A stretch of 64,000 nt of DNA, from positions 13,553 through 77,552 of the forward strand of contig JAVVSB010000004.1 in the NCBI GenBank assembly GCA_036654415.1, written 5' to 3'. Numbering within the stretch: position 1 is the stretch's first letter; each line of letters begins with the position of its first letter. A program made the position numbers and the translations under genes. The stretch is from Mucinivorans sp036654415. GTDB taxonomy: Bacteria > Bacteroidota > Bacteroidia > Bacteroidales > Rikenellaceae. The notes below the pieces were generated by a model. That model was not told the origin of the DNA, did not search any database, and saw nothing but the letters and a program-made list of their open reading frames with translations. Shown in pieces: positions 33,765 through 41,991 of the stretch.

Positions 33765-34151
33765 TTAAATTTTAAGTAATGTGGTTATTTGACGAAATTC
33801 CTCATCGGTCAGTTTTAGCTTAGCTTTAGTAAAATCAGCATCAGCCATTGTATTCAATGGCACAAGGTGAATGTGTGCATGAGGGACATCAAGTCCAAAA
33901 ACCATTACCGCCACTCTTTTACAATTGATTTTAGATTTAATACTCGATGCAACTTTTTGAGCAAACTTCATAAGAGATGCCAATTCATCAGCATCTATAT
34001 CGAATATGTAATCAACCTCATGCTTTGGCACTACTAAGACATGACCACGAACCAAAGGATTGATGTCCAGAAAAGCGATGTGCGCATCATCCTCAGCTAT
34101 TTTATAACATGGGATATCTCCTTGAATAATTTTTGTAAATATTGAACTCAT
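33765..34151 (-). CDS. HIT-family hydrolase
   Basis: The 128-residue protein has the histidine-triad motif HAHIHLVP (about 94-101) at the C-terminal side of the fold and the N-terminal IFTKIIQGDIPCYKI typical of the Hint branch. These enzymes hydrolyse nucleotide phosphoramidates such as AMP-lysine. It is the last gene of an eight-gene minus-strand operon and overlaps its upstream neighbour by 4 nt. Confidence 0.93.
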   Translation of the reverse strand: MSSIFTKIIQGDIPCYKIAEDDAHIAFLDINPLVRGHVLVVPKHEVDYIFDIDADELASLMKFAQKVASSIKSKINCKRVAVMVFGLDVPHAHIHLVPLNTMADADFTKAKLKLTDEEFRQITTLLKI

Positions 34152-34531
34152 AATTCCATATATTTAGGTTTTAAAATTTCACTGTATATCACGGCTTTAC
34201 GCAAATCAAAGTCAAAATCATCAACCTTAATTGGAATGATACTAACAGCAGCCTCGGACTCCCCCTGCTCCTGTGGTCTAAGGACACAAATAGACGGCTG
34301 AACAAAGTCATCAGCAGGTATGTCTTCATCGTTTATGACATCCTGATATTCAGAGGTATCACTACTCTGCTGCTCATAATTAGATGCAGGAACAGACCAA
34401 GGAAAAGGAAAATTTTCACCTGTAGGTTGTTGTGAACCCTCATCCTGGAGAATCTTTCGTAGGGCCGAACTTTTGGATTTGACTAATGCAATAACCCCGA
34501 CCAACAGAATAATGATAATGAATGATGTCAT
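34148..34531 (-). CDS. hypothetical single-pass membrane protein
   Basis: I do not recognise this 127-residue protein. It has one N-terminal membrane helix (about 2-17), a basic patch (KSKSSALRK), an acidic, low-complexity middle (SSDTSEYQDVINDEDIPADD) and a more ordered C-terminal part rich in hydrophobics (VDDFDFDLRKAVIYSEILKPKY) that could be a docking segment. It sits between a RelA/SpoT homologue (10 nt upstream) and a HIT gene (4 nt overlap), so it is expressed with them. Confidence 0.75.
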   Translation of the reverse strand: MTSFIIIILLVGVIALVKSKSSALRKILQDEGSQQPTGENFPFPWSVPASNYEQQSSDTSEYQDVINDEDIPADDFVQPSICVLRPQEQGESEAAVSIIPIKVDDFDFDLRKAVIYSEILKPKYMEL

Positions 34532-34541
34532 AATTAACTAA

Positions 34542-36767
34542 TTAATTAACGTTTTCGCTCTCTATACGTAATATTTTTTCAACGCCTTTTATTTGAGAAA
34601 CCTTCTGCATAATAATTTTTAAATCATCATTTCCACGTACATAAAGGCTTATTTTGCCATCAAAAATTCCATCATGGCTATGAAATTCTATTTCACGAAT
34701 ATTGACATTCAACTCTCCAGAGATAACCTGAGCCAAATCCAACATAATCCCCATACGGTCTATTCCACGCAGTGAAAGAACTGTAAGATATGACATTACT
34801 TTCTCGCTTGACCACTGGGCTGGGACTATTGTATTGCCATGCTGTGCTGAGATTTTTACTGCCATGGGACATTTTTTCTTGTGCACAACAACCTGCCCAT
34901 CCTCTTGTTTAAAACCGATAATAACATCACCAGGTATTGGACGGCAACATTCAGCAATGATAAAATCTGCTGAACCACTTGATTCACTCTTCTTTACAGC
35001 AGAATTTCCTCCTCCAAAACCGAAGGTATTGGTTAACTGAAGAGTCCAATATTTCATCAATTTTGAAGCCGAATTTTGTCGCAATATCTTATCTATACCA
35101 TCAAGATTAATAATTTCGGCCCCCAACTTACTATAAAACTCATCTTTATTACCACAATTATAAGCTGGGAGGACCTTACGGAATACTCTGGCTTGCAGTG
35201 TAATACCCTCTTTTTTCATCTCAGCCTCAAATAGTTGCTGACCAGCTTTTATACAACTCTCTTTATCACGTTTGAGATACTGTTTGATATGTGTTTTGGC
35301 TTTGGCTGTGGTCACATGGCTTAGCCACACGGGCGAAGGAACCACACTAGGCGAGGTTAATATCTCTATTTGATCGCCAGCATTTATCTCTGTAAAAAGG
35401 GTGACCAATTTATTATTTATCTTAGCCCCCAGTGCGCTATTTCCAATCTTGGAGTGAACATCATATGCAAAATCTAACGCTGTAGCTCCTTTAGGCATAG
35501 TTCTTGAATCTCCAGCTGGAGTAAAAACCATTATTTCAGATACTTGTAGATTCATTTTGAAATTGTCCAAAAATTCTACCGCATCTTCAGCTGGATTATT
35601 TAACGCCTCACGTAATTTGCCCAACCATTGGTCGAGTTCAATATCATTATCGCGGTCACCATCTTCCAATTCACCTAACTCACCACTCTGCTTGGATTTG
35701 TAGGCCCAATGGGCAGCAAAACCACGCTCGGCAATGTCGTTCATTCGTGTGGAACGAATCTGCACCTCGGCCCACGTACCATCGGGGCCCATTACCGTAC
35801 AGTGCAATGCCTCGTATCCATTAGCCTTGGGAGTATTGACCCAATCTCTAATTCTATCAGTTTTAGGCTTATAAATATCTGTTATCAAGGAGTATATATG
35901 CCAACACTGAGACTTCTCTGGAATTTGTTCAGAGGGGTTGAATATAATCCTTATGGCAAACAAATCATAGATGTCATCAAAGGTTATCCCCTTGAGTTTC
36001 ATCTTTTTCCATATCGAATAGATTGACTTAACTCGACCCGAAATTTCAAATGAGATGCCGTTACTATGCAGTTTTTTGATTATAGGAGCATTAAATCTTT
36101 CGATAAAAGCTGTACGTTGAGCATTAGTTTGAGCCAATTTTTCAGCAATTTCTGCATATTCATCTGGGAAACGATATTTCAAAGAGAGCTCTTCCAGCTC
36201 TATTTTGATATTATACAGTCCCAAACGGTGAGCCAGAGGTGCAAACAGATAGATAGTCTCGCTGGCTATTTTCATCTGTTTATGTTGCGGCATCGACCCC
36301 AATGTGCGCATATTATGTAGACGGTCGGCTATCTTAATGATAATCACTCTAATATCATCAGACAAAGTGAGCAACATCTTTTTAAAGTTCTCTGCTTGTT
36401 CTGAACTTTCCTTATCAAAAACACCAGAAAGTTTAGTAAGCCCATCAACCATCGAGGATATTTTGGTTCCAAAACGATGTTCAATATCCTCAAGCGTATA
36501 TTCGGTATCTTCCACCACGTCATGCAACAGAGCAGTGACCACCGATTTGACACCAAGTCCTATTTCAGAGACTAAAATTTTTGCAACAGACAAAGGATGA
36601 GTTATATATGGCTCTCCTGATTTGCGTTTAACACCCTTATGAGCATCACGCGCAAAAACAAAAGCGGAACGAACTAATGCAATATCTTCATCAGATTTAC
36701 AAACGCCCTTACAACTTTCCAACAACTCCTCAAAGAGTTGCTCAACTAACTCATCGTCCTTGTTCAT
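34542..36767 (-). CDS. rsh: bifunctional (p)ppGpp synthetase/hydrolase (Rsh, RelA/SpoT family)
   Basis: This 741-residue protein makes and degrades the alarmone (p)ppGpp. Its hydrolase HD domain is intact (ITHPLSVA, LLHDVVED and KIADRLHNMRTL, about 55-150). The synthetase domain has RVKSIYSIWKKMK and the GYEALHCTV/WAEVQIRS segments (about 240-355). A TGS domain (VFTPAGDSRTMPKGATALDFAY, about 420-440 in part) and a C-terminal ACT domain complete it. Both active sites appear functional. It is 7 nt downstream of recA. Confidence 0.95.
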   Translation of the reverse strand: MNKDDELVEQLFEELLESCKGVCKSDEDIALVRSAFVFARDAHKGVKRKSGEPYITHPLSVAKILVSEIGLGVKSVVTALLHDVVEDTEYTLEDIEHRFGTKISSMVDGLTKLSGVFDKESSEQAENFKKMLLTLSDDIRVIIIKIADRLHNMRTLGSMPQHKQMKIASETIYLFAPLAHRLGLYNIKIELEELSLKYRFPDEYAEIAEKLAQTNAQRTAFIERFNAPIIKKLHSNGISFEISGRVKSIYSIWKKMKLKGITFDDIYDLFAIRIIFNPSEQIPEKSQCWHIYSLITDIYKPKTDRIRDWVNTPKANGYEALHCTVMGPDGTWAEVQIRSTRMNDIAERGFAAHWAYKSKQSGELGELEDGDRDNDIELDQWLGKLREALNNPAEDAVEFLDNFKMNLQVSEIMVFTPAGDSRTMPKGATALDFAYDVHSKIGNSALGAKINNKLVTLFTEINAGDQIEILTSPSVVPSPVWLSHVTTAKAKTHIKQYLKRDKESCIKAGQQLFEAEMKKEGITLQARVFRKVLPAYNCGNKDEFYSKLGAEIINLDGIDKILRQNSASKLMKYWTLQLTNTFGFGGGNSAVKKSESSGSADFIIAECCRPIPGDVIIGFKQEDGQVVVHKKKCPMAVKISAQHGNTIVPAQWSSEKVMSYLTVLSLRGIDRMGIMLDLAQVISGELNVNIREIEFHSHDGIFDGKISLYVRGNDDLKIIMQKVSQIKGVEKILRIESENVN

Positions 36768-36774
36768 AAATTAT

Positions 36775-37809
36775 TTAGAGCTTATCTTTAATTGCTTGAC
36801 GTACAAGTGCTTCTAATTCAGCTGATAACTTCTCGTCTTTCACCAACAGCTCTTTGACTGATTCGCGTCCTTGCCCCAATTTAACGTCTCCGTAAGAAAA
36901 CCAGGAACCACTTTTCTTAATGATATTATTTTCGACACCAAGGTCAATAATCTCACCTATTTTAGAGATACCTTCACCGTAAACAATATCAAACTCAGCA
37001 CGCTTAAAAGGAGGTGCCATCTTGTTTTTGACAATCTTCACCTTAGTACGACTTCCAGTTTGGTCATCACCATCCTTGATGCTACTTCCCTTACGCACAT
37101 CGACACGAATTGATGCATAAAACTTAAGCGCATTACCGCCAGTTGTAGTTTCAGGGTTACCAAAAACAACCCCAATTTTATCACGCAACTGATTAATAAA
37201 CACACAAGTAGTCTTAGTCTTACTGATGTTAGATGTTAATTTTCGTAAGGCCTGCGACATTAGACGTGCGTGCAAGCCCATTTTAGACTCACCCATCTCG
37301 CCCTCAATTTCGGCCTTAGGTGTAAGTGCCGCCACAGAGTCGATAACAACAATATCAATGGCACCACTACGAATCAAATGGTCCGTAATCTCAAGTGCTT
37401 GTTCCCCATTATCGGGCTGCGAAATCAAAAGGTTTTCAATATCAACCCCCAACGCCTGAGCATAGCTACTATCAAAAGCATGCTCAGCATCGATAAAAGC
37501 CGCAATACCTCCCAACTTTTGAGCCTCGGCAATGGCATGGATTGCCAGTGTAGTTTTTCCAGATGATTCTGGACCAAAAATTTCAATTATACGGCCCCTA
37601 GGGTAACCTCCCACACCAAGAGCTACATCAATAGCTATTGAACCTGAGGGTATTACTGCCACATCTTCGACTGGGCGGTCGCTCATGCGCATAATAGTCC
37701 CTTTGCCGAAATCCTTCTCTAATTTGTCCATAGCAGCCTGCAAAACCTTTAATTTTTCAGGTGGTATGGCTATTTTCTTTTTGGCCTCTGGCTTTACTTC
37801 TTCTGACAT
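36775..37809 (-). CDS. recA: recombinase RecA
   Basis: RecA forms ATP-dependent filaments on single-stranded DNA for recombination and SOS induction. The 344-residue protein has Walker A GPESSGKTT (about 79-87), Walker B IVVIDSVAAL, the QLRDKIGVVFGNPETTTGG loop L2 region, and the KMAPPFKRAEFDI C-terminal core. It lies between bcp (7 nt) and the Rsh gene (7 nt), inside a long operon rather than as a LexA-type single gene; no SOS box was recognised. Confidence 0.98.
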   Translation of the reverse strand: MSEEVKPEAKKKIAIPPEKLKVLQAAMDKLEKDFGKGTIMRMSDRPVEDVAVIPSGSIAIDVALGVGGYPRGRIIEIFGPESSGKTTLAIHAIAEAQKLGGIAAFIDAEHAFDSSYAQALGVDIENLLISQPDNGEQALEITDHLIRSGAIDIVVIDSVAALTPKAEIEGEMGESKMGLHARLMSQALRKLTSNISKTKTTCVFINQLRDKIGVVFGNPETTTGGNALKFYASIRVDVRKGSSIKDGDDQTGSRTKVKIVKNKMAPPFKRAEFDIVYGEGISKIGEIIDLGVENNIIKKSGSWFSYGDVKLGQGRESVKELLVKDEKLSAELEALVRQAIKDKL

Positions 37810-37816
37810 CTTATCT

Positions 37817-38278
37817 TTATTTATATGAATTAACTATTTGATTGAAATGATCTTTGGTATCGACCTTGGTAAATATTTTCTCGACAACACCACTATTATC
37901 AATAATAAATGTTGTCCGCAAAATGCCCATATATTCACGCCCCATAAACTTTTTAAGGGCCCACACACCGTACATATCAGCAATTTGATGGTCAGTATCA
38001 ACAATGAGCCTAAAAGGCAACTCATTTTTAGCAATAAATTTTTGATGCGATGATTCGCTGTCACCACTCACACCAACGACCACAAAACCCATTTTAAGGA
38101 GCTCCTCGTAGCCGTCACGCAACGAACATGCCTCAGCTGTGCAACCCGACGTGTTGTCCTTGGGATAAAAATAGAGTATCACCTTATGGCCATGAGCCAG
38201 CAAAGAGGCTATCGATAGATGCTCTCCAAGATTATCTTTTGCGCTAAAATCAGGCGCTAAATCTTTTACATTTATCAT
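37817..38278 (-). CDS. bcp: thioredoxin-dependent thiol peroxidase (Bcp/PrxQ)
   Basis: The 153-residue peroxiredoxin reduces hydrogen peroxide and organic peroxides. The active site reads YPKDNTSGCTAEACSLRD (about 38-55), with peroxidatic Cys in SGCT and the resolving Cys five residues later, the PrxQ arrangement. It overlaps the upstream SDR gene by 4 nt. Confidence 0.94.
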   Translation of the reverse strand: MINVKDLAPDFSAKDNLGEHLSIASLLAHGHKVILYFYPKDNTSGCTAEACSLRDGYEELLKMGFVVVGVSGDSESSHQKFIAKNELPFRLIVDTDHQIADMYGVWALKKFMGREYMGILRTTFIIDNSGVVEKIFTKVDTKDHFNQIVNSYK

Positions 38279-39081
38279 TTTAATGGCGAATCTGGCTCCT
38301 TAGCCATGTGTTTATAATACAATCTATCAAGTAATGAAGGGGCAAAAAACTTTAACCACCTAGTGGCCTTACCATCGAAATCCATCAACATCGTACGTCT
38401 CTTTTTTGTTATACCGCTGATGATTTTATGAGCTACCTCTCCAGAGGTCATCATACGCCCCTCAGCACGAGGAGAAACTCCCTGAGCCGAACCATCGGCC
38501 ATAAGTGCTGCACAACGAACATTACTCTCTGTAAAACCAGGAGCAACAACCATAACATGGACACCTTTATATAAATTCTCAATACGAATGGTCTCAAGAA
38601 AACCAATCATAGCATACTTACTGGCCGAATACCCCGTACGCGCTGGCAATCCATGAAAGCCAGCCACCGAAGATACTCCAACAATGGTCCCTTTGGACTT
38701 TTGGATATAAGGCAGCGCGTATTTTGTACAATGAACAGCCCCCCAAAAATTCACATCCATTAATTTGTGTAAGACCTCCAACGAGACATCGTCAAAGAGT
38801 GCACGCATTGAAATACCCGCGTTATTTATCAATATATCAACTCCTCCAAAACGTTCAATAGCGGCCTCAATTAATTCTCGGCAATCGCCATCCTTAGAGA
38901 CGTCGCACAACACAGATATAGAACCAACTAACTCTGTTTCAATTTCTTGCAACTTATCAAAGCTACGAGCACCCATAACTACATGGGCTCCTAAACCGTG
39001 AAATTCACGCGCCAAAGCCAGACCAATACCCGAAGAGGCTCCAGTGACAACTACTATTTTTCCTCTATAATCCATGCCCAA
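38275..39081 (-). CDS. SDR-family oxidoreductase
   Basis: The 268-residue protein is a classical short-chain dehydrogenase: cofactor motif VTGASSGIG (about 12-20), the NNAG motif (about 87-90), a Ser at GVSSVAG and the catalytic YSASK (about 154-158). The substrate cannot be predicted. A hydrophobic/basic C-terminus (RWLKFFAPSLLDRLYYKHM) resembles membrane-associated SDRs acting on lipids. It lies 12 nt after the MBL-fold gene. Confidence 0.9.
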   Translation of the reverse strand: MGMDYRGKIVVVTGASSGIGLALAREFHGLGAHVVMGARSFDKLQEIETELVGSISVLCDVSKDGDCRELIEAAIERFGGVDILINNAGISMRALFDDVSLEVLHKLMDVNFWGAVHCTKYALPYIQKSKGTIVGVSSVAGFHGLPARTGYSASKYAMIGFLETIRIENLYKGVHVMVVAPGFTESNVRCAALMADGSAQGVSPRAEGRMMTSGEVAHKIISGITKKRRTMLMDFDGKATRWLKFFAPSLLDRLYYKHMAKEPDSPLK

Positions 39082-39093
39082 AGATACACAAAA

Positions 39094-39846
39094 TTATTCT
39101 ATTTCCAACGTCAATCCATCGTAAGAAAGTTCAACACCCTGGGGCAACTCTTTGATTAAATCTTCGTAGAGCCCCAATTGGTGAGAAATATGGGTCAAAA
39201 AAGCACGACATGGCTGCACCTGTCTAATTATTCCAAGAGCCTCATCAAGAGTAAAATGCGAAATATGGGGTTCGCGCCTGAGCGCATTAATTATCAACAC
39301 ATCTACGCCTTTAATCTTCTCTATCTCGCTGGGGGCAATGTAATTCATATCCGTAATATAACACATGGCTCCGATTCTAAAGCCCAGCNNNNNNNNNNCT
39401 CTAATGGGTATAACCTCTATGCCGTTAATATTAAAAGACTTATCATCAATAATATGGGTTATAACTTGCGGGACCCCTGCATAAGGATTTTCAGTAAAAA
39501 CATAATCAAAATCCTTACATAAAACTCTCTCCACACGTTTTTCGCAATAAATATCAATTGCACGCCCCATAGCATAATTGAAACCTCTCAAATCATCCAT
39601 CCCGCCAATATGGTCCTTGTGGGCGTGAGTAAAAAGTACAGCATCAACAGTCTCAATACCAGCTCGTAAAACCTGGTATCGAAAATCCATACTGGTGTCA
39701 ATTACTATTGTGGTCGCATCTTGACTAATCACAACAGATGAGCGTAAACGCTTATCTCTCTTATCTTTAGAGCAGCACACCGCACAGTGACAACCTATCA
39801 TAGGTACCCCTTGCGATGTACCGCTCCCTAAAAATTGAAGCTTCAT
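39094..39846 (-). CDS. MBL-fold metallohydrolase (PhnP-like), with assembly gap
   Basis: The roughly 250-residue protein is a metallo-beta-lactamase-fold hydrolase of the PhnP-like phosphodiesterase group. It starts MKLQFLGSGTSQGVPMIGC, has an inserted Cys pair (CHCAVC) typical of the zinc-binding subgroup, and the metal motif THAHKDHIGG (about 75-84), plus TDMNY and LTHISHQ. Ten N (39389-39398) interrupt it; the family usually has about eight residues (including a His) before LGFRIG where only four are represented, so the gap length is probably a placeholder. Confidence 0.88.
   Translation of the reverse strand: MKLQFLGSGTSQGVPMIGCHCAVCCSKDKRDKRLRSSVVISQDATTIVIDTSMDFRYQVLRAGIETVDAVLFTHAHKDHIGGMDDLRGFNYAMGRAIDIYCEKRVERVLCKDFDYVFTENPYAGVPQVITHIIDDKSFNINGIEVIPIRXXXXLGFRIGAMCYITDMNYIAPSEIEKIKGVDVLIINALRREPHISHFTLDEALGIIRQVQPCRAFLTHISHQLGLYEDLIKELPQGVELSYDGLTLEIE
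39389..39398. other. assembly gap (10 N)
   Basis: Ten N residues inside the MBL-fold gene mark a scaffold join. The frame is kept only if the true gap length is 10 plus a multiple of 3. Confidence 0.99.
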
Positions 39847-39850
39847 AAAA

Positions 39851-41584
39851 CTATTTGATACCCAACTCTTTTGCTATGCTCTCCATCTTGGCATCCAACT
39901 TAGCGGCAACCTCAGCATATTTTGAAGCACAACATAGCGGTTCGCAAACACCAAAATAGAATTTAATTTTAGGCTCAGTGCCTGAAGGACGTACCGAAAC
40001 AATAGTGCTATCACTGGTTACAAACTGCAGAACATCTGATTTTGGTAGCCCCGTTGGTTTGCTTTGTCCATCACAACTAATGGTCTGAGATAGGTAATCA
40101 CGCACCTGTACCACAAGTGAACCACATATTGATTTGGGGCTATTGGCTCTCAAATCTACCATCATCTGTTTAATCTGTTCACCACCCTCTTTGCCTTTTT
40201 TGGTAATGGAAACCATCCCCTCTTTAAAGAAGCCATACTCCACATACAACTCCATCAACAATTGCCACAACGACTTCCCATTCTCCTTGGCCCATGCTGC
40301 GCATTCGGCTGCCATACAAAGACTTGCCACTGCATCCTTGTCGCGCACAGCATCACCCACCAGGTAGCCATAGCTCTCTTCACCACCACCGATAAATTGT
40401 TTGACCCCCTCGTTCTTGGCTATCACATCTGCAATGAACTTAAAGCCAGTGAGCACATCGAAACACTCCACCCCAAAGGAGGCAGCTATACGTTTAATTA
40501 ATTCAGTAGTAACCACTGTTTTAACTACAAATTCGCGACCATGAATTTTACCCAATTCGCTCCAACGGCGACACAAATAGTAGGTCAACAACGATGCACT
40601 TTGGTTACCATTCAAAAGCACCAACTCGCCACTATCATTACGCACAGCAATCGCCTGACGGTCAGCATCGGGGTCAGTTGCCATAACCAAATCAGCACCT
40701 GTTTGGTTAGCCATCTCGACTGCCATCTTCAGTGCCGCAGGTTCCTCAGGATTTGGAGAGAGCACGGTAGGAAAATTACCATCGTTGATATTTTGTTCAG
40801 GTACACTTATTATATTAGTAAAGCCATAACGTTTCAAGGCCGCAGGAACCAATCGTACACCCGTACCGTGAATAGGGGTATAGACAATCTTCATTTGATT
40901 ATGTTTGGCCACCGCCTCTTTAGAGAGAGAGAGTCGCTCAATCATATCCAAATAAACGCTATCTACATCCTCGCCAATGGTTATAATTTTGCCACTACCA
41001 CCTTCGAAACGAACCATTGTGGGGTCAAGCACTAGGTTCACCTGCTCGATAATATTCTTATCGTGTGGCGCAATAACCTGAGCCCCATCCTTCCAATAGG
41101 CTTTATAGCCGTTGTACTCCTTGGGATTATGTGATGCCGTGACCACAACTCCACTCTGACAACCAAGGTGGCGAATGGTAAAACTAAGTTCAGGAGTGGG
41201 CCTCAGTGAGTCGAACAGATAAACCGTAAAACCATTGGCGGCAAAAACATTAGCTGTAGTCTGCGCAAATAAGTCACTATTGTTGCGTGGGTCGCAAGCC
41301 ACTGCCACCTTAATGGCTTGGCTGGGGTAACATACTTTAAGATAGTTGGCCAAACCTTGGGTGGCCATTCCAACGGTATATACATTCATACGATTAGTAC
41401 CAACCCCCATAATACCGCGCAAACCACCAGTCCCAAACTCCAGTGAGCGATAAAAACTCTCGGTAAGTTCAACTGGATTATTTTCAATTAGATTCTTAAC
41501 CTCATTTTGCGTATCTTTGTCAAAACTTGGAGTTAGCCACTTTTGGGCATTCTGAAGAACTACAGGGTCAATGTTATGTACCAT
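39851..41584 (-). CDS. pgm: phospho-sugar mutase (phosphoglucomutase/phosphomannomutase)
   Basis: This 577-residue alpha-D-phosphohexomutase interconverts hexose 1- and 6-phosphates. The phosphoserine loop is VVVTASHNPKEYNGYK (about 139-154), the magnesium loop is ATDPDADRQAI, the sugar-binding loop is GGGEESYGYL and the phosphate loop is SVRPSGTEPKIKFY at the C-terminus. It leads an operon of eight genes ending with the HIT protein, from a full-consensus promoter. Sugar specificity (glucose or mannose) is not certain. Confidence 0.94.
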   Translation of the reverse strand: MVHNIDPVVLQNAQKWLTPSFDKDTQNEVKNLIENNPVELTESFYRSLEFGTGGLRGIMGVGTNRMNVYTVGMATQGLANYLKVCYPSQAIKVAVACDPRNNSDLFAQTTANVFAANGFTVYLFDSLRPTPELSFTIRHLGCQSGVVVTASHNPKEYNGYKAYWKDGAQVIAPHDKNIIEQVNLVLDPTMVRFEGGSGKIITIGEDVDSVYLDMIERLSLSKEAVAKHNQMKIVYTPIHGTGVRLVPAALKRYGFTNIISVPEQNINDGNFPTVLSPNPEEPAALKMAVEMANQTGADLVMATDPDADRQAIAVRNDSGELVLLNGNQSASLLTYYLCRRWSELGKIHGREFVVKTVVTTELIKRIAASFGVECFDVLTGFKFIADVIAKNEGVKQFIGGGEESYGYLVGDAVRDKDAVASLCMAAECAAWAKENGKSLWQLLMELYVEYGFFKEGMVSITKKGKEGGEQIKQMMVDLRANSPKSICGSLVVQVRDYLSQTISCDGQSKPTGLPKSDVLQFVTSDSTIVSVRPSGTEPKIKFYFGVCEPLCCASKYAEVAAKLDAKMESIAKELGIK

Positions 41585-41615
41585 GGAAATTAATTTTTAA
41601 GTTGTTTTCTGCCCA

Positions 41616-41646
41616 CAAATTTATATTTTTTTTTTATCATTTCAAA
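41616..41646 (-). promoter_or_regulatory. promoter of the pgm-recA-rsh operon
   Basis: On the minus strand TTTG (41646-41643) and TAAATTTG (41623-41616) lie 19 bp apart. The -7 box ends 31 nt before the pgm ATG. Confidence 0.7.
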
Positions 41647-41649
41647 GTT

Positions 41650-41658
41650 TTATACACA
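41650..41658 (+). promoter_or_regulatory. single DnaA-box-like site in the pgm-dnaA spacer
   Basis: TTATACACA matches the DnaA box TTATNCACA. It is next to the -33 element of the pgm operon and 334 bp upstream of dnaA. No second strong box was seen in this spacer. Confidence 0.4.
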
Positions 41659-41991
41659 TTTATTTTTGCCAACACAACAACTGTTTTAGTGCCTTTTTCT
41701 TTGGCTCTCAATACCAGGGATATAGGAAAATGTCAAGAATATAAATGCACGCTAATGAGATAATAATACGCAACTTACATATACTATCTAAAGCAATACT
41801 TTATGAAAGTTACGTTAAAGATATGTTAAAGCAAGGCTTTTACGAGAGGCTCTTTATATGTTTACAAAAACAAAATTAATAAACAAGAATTAGTTATTTT
41901 TTTTATTATAATTTTATAATCACCTTTGTCATATAAAACGGAGGATTGTAACTCAAATAATACAATCTCGCCACGATTCAAAGCAATTATC
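41659..41991. other. AT-rich spacer upstream of dnaA
   Basis: This part of the 407-bp spacer has no ORF worth calling. CACCTTTG at 41921-41928 is an imperfect -7 element facing dnaA, giving a leader of about 60 nt. No terminator or repeat cluster is seen, so an origin is not supported. Confidence 0.5.

Noticed and set aside
40541..41035. 164-codon open frame antisense to pgm
   Set aside because: No promoter, no motif, fully within the coding frame of pgm.
41585..41991. Replication origin next to dnaA
   Set aside because: Only one good DnaA box and no cluster of 13-mer-like repeats; the gene order (pgm/dnaA) gives no independent support.
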